Source: Amphibalanus amphitrite | Taxonomy: Eukaryota > Arthropoda > Thecostraca > Balanomorpha > Balanidae | Assembly: GCF_019059575.1 (NCBI RefSeq) | Contig: NW_024881586.1 | Span: forward strand, 868,001 to 932,000 | Direction: 5' to 3' | Length of the DNA: 64,000 nucleotides | Translations under genes and position numbers: made by a program | Part shown: positions 1-10,837 of the stretch, one piece after another | Position numbering within the stretch: position 1 is the stretch's first letter | Layout: every line of letters starts with the position of its first letter | Notes under the pieces: model-generated | The model's database searches: none | The model's input: the letters and a program-made list of their open reading frames with translations, nothing else | What the model was told of the DNA's origin: nothing

Positions 1-2391
1 TGTAACTTGTCGGTTGGTTTCATAAAGCGTTCCTATTTTTCCAAAAACAATAGAGTGGAAATATAATTAAATATGTTAGCCATTGCGTAAAATAAACAAG
101 TAGAATTCGACTCACGCTTTTAACATGGGGCTCCCCATACAAGTACTGTAAGTACATATTCTTCCTTTTTATTTTTGCCAATTATCTACAGGTAAGCGTA
201 TGTTATGTTTTCCAATCCATCAGCTTTCATATAATCGCTTTGTAATACCATATCGGTTATATGTCGTTTAAATTACGTAAACATTTTGATTGTAACAGCC
301 GACTATTTTTACAATCTTGCATGTGATAACGTTCGACTGAAATCACACCACGCCGACCTGCCATTATTATCCGTGCATTATCCCATTATCAGTGTGCATT
401 GACGGAACGATGCCGCGAACGACACACAGATCAACTGATATTTCCCTCCGCGGCCAATCGCCTGTTCTCGTAACGGCGCCGACGGGAAGCGAGCGGAGCC
501 AACTGCAAACATGTGGGCCATAATCAGAGGCGTGGCCAGGCTGGGAACATAGGGAGGCGAGGGTGAGAGAAAGGACATGAAGTGGATTTATAGGCGTGCT
601 CTGATGGAACAAGGGATAACAAATGGTATCTTCAATTTTGCACATATAACCATGGCTTAGACATAAACTTGTCACTGAATAGAATAAGCGTCAGACAAAT
701 ATGACATCTCAGAAGCGGTGTCTGCCTGCCGTCGGACCCCCCCCCCCCCCTGTTCCGGTGCCTGTCGCCGCCTCTGCCAGAGCGCCCGCACCTTTGGGCG
801 GTGCCGGTGTCACCTGCCGGGCCGGGGCCGGGCCGGGCAGTGTGCGGGCCGCGGGCCGTGAGGTGCGCAAGAGGCGACGGTGACAGTCTCCCCAGAGAGT
901 CGTGAGTGAGCGTTTCGTGAGAGTGCCATGAGTAATTGGTGAATGAGATGAAGATGTGATGAAGAGTAAGTGATAATGGAGAAGTGAGGATAAGGGCCAG
1001 TGACGAAACGGTGCACTGTAGATGATGCTTTGAGACTCAGCACTTTAATATTCTGTTATGAAGATTGCTTACAACAAAGAGTTGCGATAAAAATTGCGGC
1101 TTATTGAGCTCGACCCTATCAACTGCAGCGTGAGTACTGAATAGTGAGTAGTAAATGACAGTGGCGTGAGTAGTCCCAGATTTGGGTAAGATTGCTGTCT
1201 GAAGAGCCTGAAGCCTATTTGTAAGAGTAGACGGCTTTACGGGACTTTGACAAGAGCTCAGTTGAGCGTGGCACAGTCGACGGGAAGAACCAATCTCAGC
1301 TGTTTACGGTACTGCCACATTCCTATCTGAAGCCAACAATCTGTGGATAATCGGAGACCGCGTATCGTGTCAACGGCTAGCATACATTGCGGCCATAAAT
1401 CGACGGCGAACGTATCTCATCGAGTGAAAACCGGAATATCGGCTAACCGATATCCGATACCGGATGAACCGGGATATCGAAGAAACTTCTAGCACACGGC
1501 AACTAGTGCGCGATCAGCCTGAAGAAAAACAACACAGAGTTTTTTTCCGGGCATCATCTTTGCCTTCCTTCATGAAGTACTCGGCTTGCGTTTCGTGGCA
1601 GCCGTTGTGTAGAGAGCGCCTTGTTGGCAGTATTTCGTGCCCTGTCCCGGCTGAAACGAACACACTGCATCAAGTCCGGAACATCTGATCTGTCTTATCC
1701 CGCAAGGTATCTTGTCTGGAATTTCACAACCCTCGGTAAGCAGCCTAGTGAACTGTCCCATCCCGTTCGCTGTCCCACCCCTGTCCGTAGCGCCCGGTCA
1801 CCGCAGTCCACAGCGCGTGACCTGACGCGCCAAGCAACGTCGGTCCCGATGTAAGGCGCCGGTTTGGAGCGTCGACTGACATCGATCGCGAGACGCGCGC
1901 GGCGCGTCGGTGCGTCCACGCCCCCGACCGACAGGCCGGCGGAAAAACAGGTAGGCGGCGGTCACAACAGCGCGACTGGCTGCAGAGATCAACGGGCTGT
2001 TGGAGAATGAGGCTGAAATAAGAAATGAGGCGGTCTGATTTGTGTGAGTGAACAAGGCATAAGCTGGTAGTGCAATGATTGTCTAACATACAGTTACAAC
2101 TAGGTACTTACCTATACCTACCCCATTTTAGTTTTTGGGTATGTTTCCGCCAAATTTTAGTGCTTTATAAGAGCATTCGTTCTCAAACCTTTCTTCATGC
2201 TATTGATTAAAATTGCCTCCTGCGCGCAAGTTTGATGCCCGAAAATATTGCGGATATTTATTTATTACTCCTCTCTTAGCCGGGGTGGCATCAGGCTGAT
2301 TTACAGTAAATAAGATAAATAAGGAAAATATCAGCCGTTTGCATGACGGTCCTTGGTTTAACTTGTAAACATATGGTTATACAAACATTTT
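1..2391. other. No gene recognised; two GC-rich patches
   Basis: No open frame here resembles a known family. The first 700 bases are AT-rich. About 690-930 and 1590-1960 are clearly GC-rich and CpG-rich, with a poly-C run near 739-750, so they could be promoter-proximal or untranslated sequence of a gene lying outside the window. That is only a composition argument; no start codon, TATA box or convincing splice pair ties them together. Confidence 0.4.
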
Positions 2392-4463
2392 TTAACCCGC
2401 GCCCTGATGGGGGGGCCATTTTGGCCCCCCCCCCTGTGGTTTTTCTTAAATAGCGAAAAAAACGGCGGCGCGCAGCGCCGCTAAATTTTGGGTACCTTAC
2501 CGGGCATCAATTTGACACCTTCACACAAAATTTCAAGTCACAGGTCACCTCAAGTCAGGAGTTATTGAGGTCAAACTGAGGTCATGTTCGAGTAAAAATG
2601 AGCAAAAAACATGACATCTTGAAACGCTCACCAATTCTACAGTTAACCCTATTAGTGGCAGGCTCCTGGCTACCCCATATTAGTGGCAGGGGGGGGGGCT
2701 GTTTACGACCCCCCCCCTTGATATCTCGAGATCTAACGGGCCGATTTTCAAAATTCAAACGGCATTCGATTTGGCTCAACGAGATCTACATTTCTAAAAA
2801 AATTAAAATTAAAAAATGTCAATAGGGGGGTAGAGGGGGGTAAAAAAGGGCAAATTGCAGATACATTTTAGACTGTTTATCACGGCCAGGTTTCTGAACC
2901 AATCTTAACGCAACTTTTGCCGATCGATAGAGAATGAACCGGGAATTCACATGGATCCTAAAAATATGCATTTTCAAAAATCATAGGCGGATACAGATCA
3001 TTGAGATTGGGGGTACACAAAAAGTATAGTAAATAAGGTTTTTGTTGGTACTGTTTCTAAAAAGGGTGGCAATGGTCTTGTTATGTTACAATTTTCTTAT
3101 GAGAGAACGACTAAAATTGTATTGGTCATGCATAGGCGGTGTCAGGGCACCTATGTTGGGAGGTAAAAAATAACCCCCCTTTTTGGACGCCTGGATCCGC
3201 CTATTATAGCAAAAACGTGTCAAAAGAGGATGCACAATAACTTTGTATATGTTATCACATGATACCTTTCATTCACTGTTCGTAAAACTGGTGCAGCATC
3301 GTGATCTTCGCCCAAATGACTCGCTTCACGAATAGGACCCCCCAATTCCCAGTGCTCTGGAGCCGCCCCTGGTAAAGTTATGAACTTGAAATTTTCAGGG
3401 AATGTGCCCAATTTAGTTTTAGGAAAAGTCAGAAAATTTCAGCATCGTAGCTTCAGCGGTTTCGGAGATATTCCCGAAAAACCTGAGGGGTGGATAAAAA
3501 CAACCCCCCATGCCACTAATAGGGTTAACAAGCAATTTTAAAGTTCTTTATGTGGTTGTGTAGAGAAAAGACGGCGCTACAAAACTGCTATCTCGGATTT
3601 TCGAATTTTTCGGATTTTGACCCCCAAAAATAAAAAAAATGATTTTTTTAGAAAAACTCAAAAAAAATCCAAAAATTTTCCGAATTTCGAAAAAAAAACG
3701 GAATATATGTGATAGTCCCTGCGCTCTTCGATATACATATTAAATTTTAGATCGATACCTCTTTTTTTGGCCAAGTTATAGCGAAAAAACTGTTAAAAAT
3801 TGATGACGTCAAATTTTTGAACTCAATTTTTAGCAATTCTAGACCTCGTAGCGCAAAACGGAGACCACCATTGAACTCCCCGTGACGAGCTGCATCGAAT
3901 CGATACCCATTGTATGCAAAAATATGAATTTTGAAAGTTGACCTAATTTGACCTGACCTTGACCTGACCTTGACCTGACCTTGACAAAAACGTGACTTAG
4001 GCTGGCCCAAAAGTCTGCCTGACCCACATTATCGCATTTGTCATGTAAAATGGACCATAAAACATGTATCACACGACACTTTCATATTGTGACCCCCCAG
4101 TGACCTGACCTCTGTGGCCTGACCTGGTATCAGTGACCTTAAATAGCAAAATATGTGTTTGAAGAACATTTCCCCATCGATGATTTTCAATGAAATGCAT
4201 TTTACTCGATTTTACAACGCATTTCTTGAAATGCCTGTAAACGGTGAAAATTCGACCTTTGACCTGACCTGTGACGTCATCGGTTTGACCAAGATCAATG
4301 AAATTGGGTCACAAGGTAGTTCCCCGTTGGGGCTATCCAACGCCGTTTACCGCTTGTCGCTATGTTGCGTGGTTCTCGAGATCTTAGGGGGGGGGGCCAA
4401 AATGGCCCCCCCCCCCCCCATCAGACCGCGTTGCTCGGCCGACCCCATCAGGGCGCGGGTTAA
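2392..4463. mobile_element. TTAA-flanked piggyBac-like MITE, interrupted by a second one
   Basis: Both ends are TTAA followed by a matching terminal inverted repeat, CCCGCGCCCTGATGGGG on the left and its complement on the right. Just inside each end is a G-run/C-run hairpin: Gs, CCATTTTGG, Cs on the left, with a similar one near 4386-4420. TTAA duplication and CCC termini are the signature of piggyBac-type transposition. No transposase is encoded, so this is a non-autonomous copy. Near 3950-3985 are consecutive TGACCT/GACCT repeats. The copy is inflated to about 2.07 kb by another element at 2643-3528. Confidence 0.85.
2643..3528. mobile_element. TTAA-flanked MITE nested in the 2392-4463 element
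   Basis: The ends are TTAA plus CCCTATTAGTGGCA on the left and the exact complement TGCCACTAATAGGG plus TTAA on the right, a perfect 14-bp terminal repeat. A poly-G/poly-C hairpin sits at about 2690-2719, preceding the phrase CTCGAGATCTAACGGGCC. A second near-copy of the end (CCCCATATTAGTGGCA) lies at about 2670, a subterminal duplication. No coding capacity is seen. It inserted into a TTAA inside the outer element and is therefore the younger of the two. Confidence 0.85.
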
Positions 4464-4561
4464 GCATAAAATTTTAACAGCAACGGCTGACGCCTGCTCC
4501 CTTGTTCACAAAACAGATAGACATTGTCATGTCACAGTGTAGGTAGGTATATCAGCAGACA

Positions 4562-4680
4562 GCAGTCCCGTTCGGATACTGAGGTAAGTCTGCCCGGATA
4601 CTGCGGTGGGTTCTGTCCGTATATTGAGGTCATTCTGCCCGGATACTGAGGTAGATTCTGCCCGGATATTGAGGTAGATA
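4562..4680. repeat. Minisatellite, about 27-bp unit
   Basis: Four to five imperfect tandem copies of a unit containing TGCCCGGATACTGAGGTAG. It ends just before the left end of the mariner element at 4703. No function is suggested. Confidence 0.6.
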
Positions 4681-4861
4681 GGCGCACTGGGAGCTGGCAA
4701 TACGAGGGGGTATCGAAAAGTTCTGATCATCACATAGAAAATATAGACCGATTTTGATGATTTTTGGTGGGTATTTTATTTGGTTCTTAAGAACAATGCT
4801 CCCGCCAAGAGAATCATGAGAAGTGGTTTTATCTTATGTAGGGGAGACTTAGAAGTAAAAA

Positions 4862-5690
4862 AGATGAGTACTGGGCCCATTGAGGACCGAACCGTCATTC
4901 AATTAATGCATTTGAAACGGTATCACACTGAGAAAATACATCAAGAACGTGAAATTAGTTTATGGCGAGGAAAGCCCATCTCATGCACTTACCGAAAATG
5001 AGGAAATAATTTTCAACTTGGTTGCATGGCCCTTGCAGGGGAGTCAAAAAGTGAGTGACTACCAGTGACTGACAAGGTGGTGACTGTGAAGGAAGTGGAG
5101 GACCTCATCCTTACAGATCGTCGTGTGGCCTTTCAGATGATTGTGCAACAGAAAGGTCTCTATGCTGGCAGTGCCTGAAAATATTATCAGCGAAGAACTA
5201 CAGACGATAAAGGAGTCAGCCCGCTTAGAAGTTCATGTGTCTACTTTGTTCAAGAGAAAAATGCGTCTTGGCCTTTCGAAACGGAAACTAGGCCTTTTTT
5301 AGGAAATTGAAGACATCTTCGATCATTTGGTGACTTGTGACGAATGCTGGGTCTATGTGTATGATCCAGAGACAAAAAGATGATCAAGAAGTTTAAGCAC
5401 GGCACATCTGTCCTTCTTAAAAGGCGAAGATGCAGAGGCCGATATGGAAGGTCAATGCTATCAGTGTTCTGGATCTGGCGTAGAATAGTCATTACCGACT
5501 GTCTTGATGATGGTCGGATAATAATAAGCAAGCACTACTGCACACTTTTGAAGAAGTTGCGAGATGGCCTCAAGCAGAATCGCCGCAAAAAAAAACAAGA
5601 AAGATGTGTTATCCGCACCGACAGCGCCCCCGCCCATTCGTCCTGAGCTGCGATTGAAGAAACAACATGATGTGGACATTAAATCCTAAC
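4862..5690 (+). pseudogene. Mariner transposase pseudogene
   Basis: Conceptual translation across several frames gives typical mariner blocks in the right order: LKRYHTEKIHQE, KLVYGEESPSHALTENE (after a +1 shift near 4950), HLVTCDECWVYVYDPETKR (first catalytic Asp region, near 5320-5385), MLSVFW (near 5455), YCTLLKKLRDGLKQ (near 5535) and the end of the NAPAH block, seen as DSAPAHSS near 5620-5645. Multiple stops and frameshifts separate these blocks, and the Asn of DNAPAH is changed to Ser, so the copy cannot make transposase. The family assignment is secure from the block order; the subfamily is not resolved. Confidence 0.88.
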
Positions 5691-5744
5691 CACTGAACTC
5701 TAATATATACTGGAAGGAGCATTGGTGACTTGTTTTTGTCTATC

Positions 5745-5910
5745 GATTTCCGCCATGTTGTGTATACCAGAAATATAAATTGCATGTACGGTAGCAGAGG
5801 TGCAGTTTAGTGAGAGGTACACTACTCAAAAGTGCTGCTGCTTCATGCTTGCAGTTTGATTGCAGTGATCAACTTTTCAAGACTTTGGTATACACAACAT
5901 GGCGGAAATC
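5745..5910. repeat. Perfect 25-bp inverted repeat inside the mariner
   Basis: The arms at 5745-5769 and 5886-5910 are exact complements (GATTTCCGCCATGTTGTG... and its reverse), separated by 116 bp. They lie downstream of the transposase remnant. They could be the ends of a small foldback insertion, which would explain the element's excess length; no clear target duplication was found. Confidence 0.7.
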
Positions 5911-6277
5911 GTTAGACATTCTGGCCCAATTCTGGCCCATATACGGCCAAGGCGAGTGCCTCCCCCTGATCCTAACGCATCTAAGAAATTCACCTGACTG
6001 GGTATTAACTGACTCTTGATTGTTACGGGAGATGAAGAATCCACAGTATGGCCGGTGATTTAAGGACAGAAATGACGTCATTGATGAGGTGCAGCAGTGA
6101 TTTACGGGACAGTGCGAAGGTCCTACAATGACCGCCTGAGGCAGCTCAAGAAACGACGCAATAAGTTTGCAGTCGTGTGTGGTGACTTGTAAAGGAGTAA
6201 TGAGCATCATGTAAAAAGTTCAAATTTCTATCACATCTAATTCATGGTGATGATCAGAACTTTTCGATACCCCCTCG

Positions 6278-7414
6278 TATACCTACAATATGCACGCCAA
6301 AAATAGTTGAGTGCAGTTCGCGATATCAGTACTGGAAGGAGGAAAAGTGGACGAAAGAGACGGAAGGGGGGATAGGAAGCGGGGAAGGGAGGTCGGGTCT
6401 TGGGAAGGCAATGGACGAGGAAGGGAGAAGGGAGGGTACCTACGTAAATCAGTCAGCTAACAATCGCACCCCCTAAGGCACCCCCGTCACTGTGAGCCTA
6501 TTTATTTTTCGTTTGCAATGCGCCAGTGATCTCTGAATTCCTGGCGCCATTAGACCACACACCATTTTCATTTGATTTTATATATGTCATAGACCTCTGT
6601 ACAGAAGTTTATGTATATGTATATAAAGAAGTAGGTGGCGTGCAAGTGCTTTGGGCAGGTTTCTGTGTGCGATAGTGTTTCGCCAAGCTCAAGACTGGTT
6701 GCCAATGACACCACGGATTCACCTCTCAAAAGTTCCCGCGATCAGAGCTGATTAGAAAAAGCTGGACGAACCTCAAATTTTGAATGGCACGCGATTTTCC
6801 CGGGTCCCTAAGTAGTGACGTCCCAGGGGTAGACAGTAACAGTTGGTAGCATTAGGCCAAATGGGCGCTCAAAAACTACTACTCCATAGGGTTTCCATGT
6901 TAAATCGACCTTTTTCAAGCGAGCCCCACACGTAAGCTAAAGGATAAAGTGCCAATGTTATTGTGGGGAAAGGTAGCCACAAGCTTCCTCTACAACCTTT
7001 TTATTTAGCGTGCGTTTTTCGATGCGGAGGCCATAACAGGTCCAAAAAGCATTGGGCGCTGCCCGACGTACCAAAAGCCCCTCCATGAGAGCACAAGTTC
7101 CTGCGCATGCGCACATTGCCTCAACCCTGTACTAGCGTAAATTAGCGATACTGCTCACGGACTCCATCAGCCAATCAGCGTCCCCGATTACATTGATAGA
7201 TGTCGCTAGCATCACGTAAATCCTGCTTGCGAACACATTTTAAAAATGAAACAGCTGCGCCATTTCTGCCTTCCATTGATTCCTTCTATCTTAGTATCAA
7301 CTATACGCTTTTCAACTAACTTTAGACCAGGTGGGTGACAGCACGTGATCGCCTGAGGCGGTGGGGGGTAGAAATATTTTCGTCCCCGGCAGTTGCTGGG
7401 GTATTTCGCCACCC
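6278..7414. other. Intergenic, nothing recognised
   Basis: No conserved coding sequence, RNA gene or paired terminal repeat was found. A purine-rich stretch (about 6330-6430) and a TATATGTATATAAA tract near 6613-6626 are present, with no open frame downstream that looks real. Confidence 0.4.
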
Positions 7415-8318
7415 ACCGTTTGCTGGGGGGGGGGGGGCGTTAAACGCCTCCAGCCGATAACTCGAGAACCAATAGGCGCAGCGAAACGCACGAGGCGGCA
7501 AACAAAAGAACGCGACGAGACGCTTCAGATGAGTACCTTAAAGTTGAATTTTGAGGTCACAGGTCGGGTCAAGGTCAGGTCAAACACCTGAAATCGGGCT
7601 TTCAGTAGCATGGACTTCAGGACTTCGCAATGGGCGCTTCTCGTCAGAAACTCTGTCAAAACGGTGCACAATCCATCATATAAGGCCTACAAGAGTGTCA
7701 GTTCCATATAGGGGTCAGTAAAGCATAGGTCAGGGTCAAGGTCAGGTCAACCGGCTAGGCACATATCCCCGAAGATCAAAACTGATATTCGCAGCTTATG
7801 ACACATGTTTCATGGGTAATTTGGGCCGCAGAACACGATGGTGACATTCATTTTATCATATGTGTACGTGTTTGGCTCAAAAAGTTCAATTTAAGAAATT
7901 CATGTATCATGGTCGTGAAGTAGTCACGAGAAATTGTCAAGATTCAGTTCAAGATTTTGGAAAATGCGGAACGATAATCAATAATCGAAGATAGCCATTT
8001 GATTGTTCATGGTATTGGCATTCTAATGGCGTTTATGGCATGTCTGTATGTCTATTCTGTGATTTTATATGATTTTTTGAACATATGCCGTTTTTGGTCG
8101 AAAAATCAGAAATCATGACGTCACTAAAACCTCGATATCTCAAAAATTTTCCGACCGATTTTTTTTGAAACTTTGTCACAATAAACTTCAATCAATTCCC
8201 TACAGGTACCCAAAATTTGGCGCGCCTGCGGCGCGCCATTTTTATGCTATGGCCCGGCGAAAAAAGTGGGGGCGTTTAACGCCCCCCCCCCCCAGCAACT
8301 CGCGGGTTAATGCTCAAT
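7415..8318. mobile_element. TTAA MITE with eroded left end
   Basis: The right end is intact: a C-run, then CAGCAACTCGCGGG, then TTAA at 8315-8318, preceded by a hairpin CGTTTAACG. The left end keeps TTTGCTGGGG plus the G-run and CGTTAAACGCC hairpin (about 7418-7447), but the outermost bases and TTAA have been replaced. The interior has AGGTCA arrays at 7551-7581 and 7730-7750 and the phrase CTCGAGAACCAATAGG. Confidence 0.7.
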
Positions 8319-8934
8319 GCAATCGCTGCGACTTTTTATAAGACCTTCTCCTCGTCGTTGTTGCTTGCTTTCAACGACTGGTCCCCGAGTGATGACTATC
8401 CTCACGCAAGATATGATGAATGGAGCTAGCAATTAAGCCCAAAAAAGATATCGAAAATAATACAAAACACCTCTTTTGAAGGAGATGAATTTAATGGTTT
8501 TGGAGCCTCACGAAATATGTTTCAGATATGACGCGTCACACAAACTGACGCATAAAGACTGTGTTCAAAAACGTGACCGCGAGCACTTGTTGACGAATGA
8601 AAAGCGTAGGTACTGTCCGGTCGCCATAGCAACTAGTAAGCGTCACAAACTTCGAACACTATCCGAGTGCGCCAAGTTCGACTACATCGAGGACGATGGA
8701 TGATGGTTGCCAGCTGATTAATCTAATGAAACGCGAATAAATTCAACTTTTGTTTGAGATTGCGAGTAAATGTGTTTGTTGATTTCAAATATCATTGAAT
8801 TATTTTTTGTAAATAAATTAACTGCAAACGCCTCTGCGCAAAATGTTTAAAAGGATAAATCAAGGCTTATGAAAATCGTGAGAATGGTTGGGAAAAGCAG
8901 GAAAAAGGGTCACGTGACTGGTGTCCCAACCTTA
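8319..8934. other. Intergenic, nothing recognised
   Basis: The sequence becomes AT-rich after 8700. A 75-codon open frame at 8476-8703 has no recognisable domain and was not called. Confidence 0.4.
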
Positions 8935-9963
8935 GGGTAAGGCGCCTAATTAGCGACCCCCTTAATTTGAGGCGTCATTGCTCACGCTCTATGGGTGCCA
9001 CTGTATTACTGGTTTGATTTTCGCAGAGATCGTTCATTTTTCTATTAAAGCCTATTTTTCATTTTCATTTCATCATTTTCTGCCCCAATATCCACTAATT
9101 TATTTGTAGTGAGCATTCAGGCAAACCATTGCAAAAAACGCTAATAGGGAACTCGTCCCGATTAGCGACCGGGGAGGGTCGCTAATAGGTCTATGGGTTT
9201 TCCATAATAAAAATGGCAAAAAATGCGACGCCCGAAAAGTTGAAATATGATTCCAAAAAGGCAACCTATACACAAGGCACTCAACCATTGGAACACGACC
9301 GTTTATCAAACACCTTTATGAAGGTGAAAACTGATTAGGTGATGCACCAAAGGCGAAAATAAGGCGAAAACCCAAATGTTGTGGGCTATCTCGCATGATA
9401 CTCGAGGCCCGCCCTGGATTCGGCACCCCTGCAGTCGGTGACGACAATTGGCATCACCCGCCATACATCGCAAGCTTCAGCAACACCTCATTTTCATTTC
9501 TGTCTTTTCCCTTTCTTTTCCCTTCTTGAGCTATTTGCGACCATGTCGGGCGCAAATAGGAAATATGGGTAACACAGAACTATAGGAAATATTCCTATAG
9601 GAAATATAGGAAACACAGTTGACCACCATGCAGTGCACAGTTACGCTATTCACTACGGTAAAACGGCAATCAATTGAAAAAGGATTATCGATTCAGAATA
9701 AAAAAGGTGCATCATCTTAATGTGCATCGCTTTTCATCAGACAGGGTCCAAATACACACGTTTTGGATAAGAAACTGGCCATTTTTACTTAAACTCCCCT
9801 AAAATGTTCCACCAGATGCACCGACAACCGGAAAAGAATTTAGTTTGATAACCAAAGTATGGTAGACCTTCTGACATTGTTTTTACCCCGATTTCTCATG
9901 CCAGCTTTTCTGTAGAGAAGTAGGTCGCAAATAGGAAAGGGTCGCTAATTAGGCACCTTACCC
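8935..9963. mobile_element. Tc1/mariner-type MITE with TA target duplication
   Basis: The terminal repeats GGGTAAGGCGCCTAATTAG (left) and the complement of GGGTAAGGTGCCTAATTAG (right) are flanked by TA on both sides. The GCGACC that follows is shared by both ends. Internal echoes of the end motif (ATTAGCGACC, GGGTCGCTAATAGG) occur near 9160-9195. It encodes no transposase. TA duplication with GGGTA ends matches the Tc1/mariner superfamily and resembles the ends of the larger element at 55683-60665. Confidence 0.82.
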
Positions 9964-10837
9964 TATCTGTAAGAATCTTTCTTTAGACTAAGTTTTAAAC
10001 TATGGTTAGTATGTTATTTCTGGTACATATATTTTAAAAATAACTGCTTTATGAAATTGGCTTTACTCGTCAGAATGGAATGCTCTTTTTTTCCATATTC
10101 CAAAAATATATCACCTACCATGTAACTTATCCAGGTAAAATGGGCACTTTTCGCGTCGTTGGTGTACCCGTTGTTCTACGAGTATATACTCTGAGCGGTC
10201 CTCCCTTGTCAGTTACCGTCCGTGGCACCGAACAACATGATGCACTGCAGCCTAGGCTTTCTGCCGACGATTTTAGAACCAGAGGCCTTAGAGACTAAAA
10301 AGTAAATTTCCTACCAAATTTTTTTCAACGAAGGAAGCAGAACATTAATGTTACTAAGTTAGGATTAATAAAACAAATTAAAATCAAGTCTCCTTCCGGT
10401 AGATTTTGTGTTATACCAGTAGTTCACAGCTCAATTTTCTTTTTCAAATTGTGTTTTCCGTGCAAAAGATTCTAGGCCTGGCTAGGTATTTCCTTTATAA
10501 CTGTTCAGCTCACATACGTATTTACATCAAATAAGTCATGCGTCAAGAAGAGCAAATTTTGCTTTTTGGCGCCCGCGCAGCACCTCTCGGCTATTTATCA
10601 ATCTATTTACACCCTTCATTGCGTCTACGCAACGTAGGCACTCACAGCGCTCGCGTCGACCCGCGGTGACGTCCACAACCAATGCCAACTTGTCCTTACT
10701 TCTCGATGAGAAGCGGAACTTGTTTCTTTACCGTTGCACCGTTGCCCTTATATGTATATGCTGAGGTGCTAATCTAATTGAGATGCTGTTCTCTACTTGC
10801 GAGGCTCAGTTCACCCTTCTTATATCAGCAGGCCACT
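9964..10837. other. Region downstream of the Mab-21-like gene
   Basis: Mostly AT-rich sequence following the stop codon of the minus-strand gene. No clear AATAAA signal on the minus strand was found within a few hundred bases, so the 3' end of that transcript is not defined. Confidence 0.3.

Larger units (their letters stand above)
4703..6277 (+). mobile_element. Mariner element, inactive, with TA target duplication
   Basis: The left end reads TA then CGAGGGGGTATCGAAAAG. The right end is the inverse complement followed by TA, giving a terminal repeat of about 30 bp. The interior contains a decayed mariner transposase (4862-5690), then about 600 bp of non-coding sequence including a secondary inverted repeat. 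At about 1.58 kb it is slightly longer than the roughly 1.3 kb typical of mariners, consistent with the extra insertion after the coding region. Confidence 0.88.

Noticed and set aside
701-883. GC-rich 60-codon frame that might be a first exon
   Set aside because: Low-complexity Pro/Ala/Arg content with a poly-C run and no supported downstream exon.
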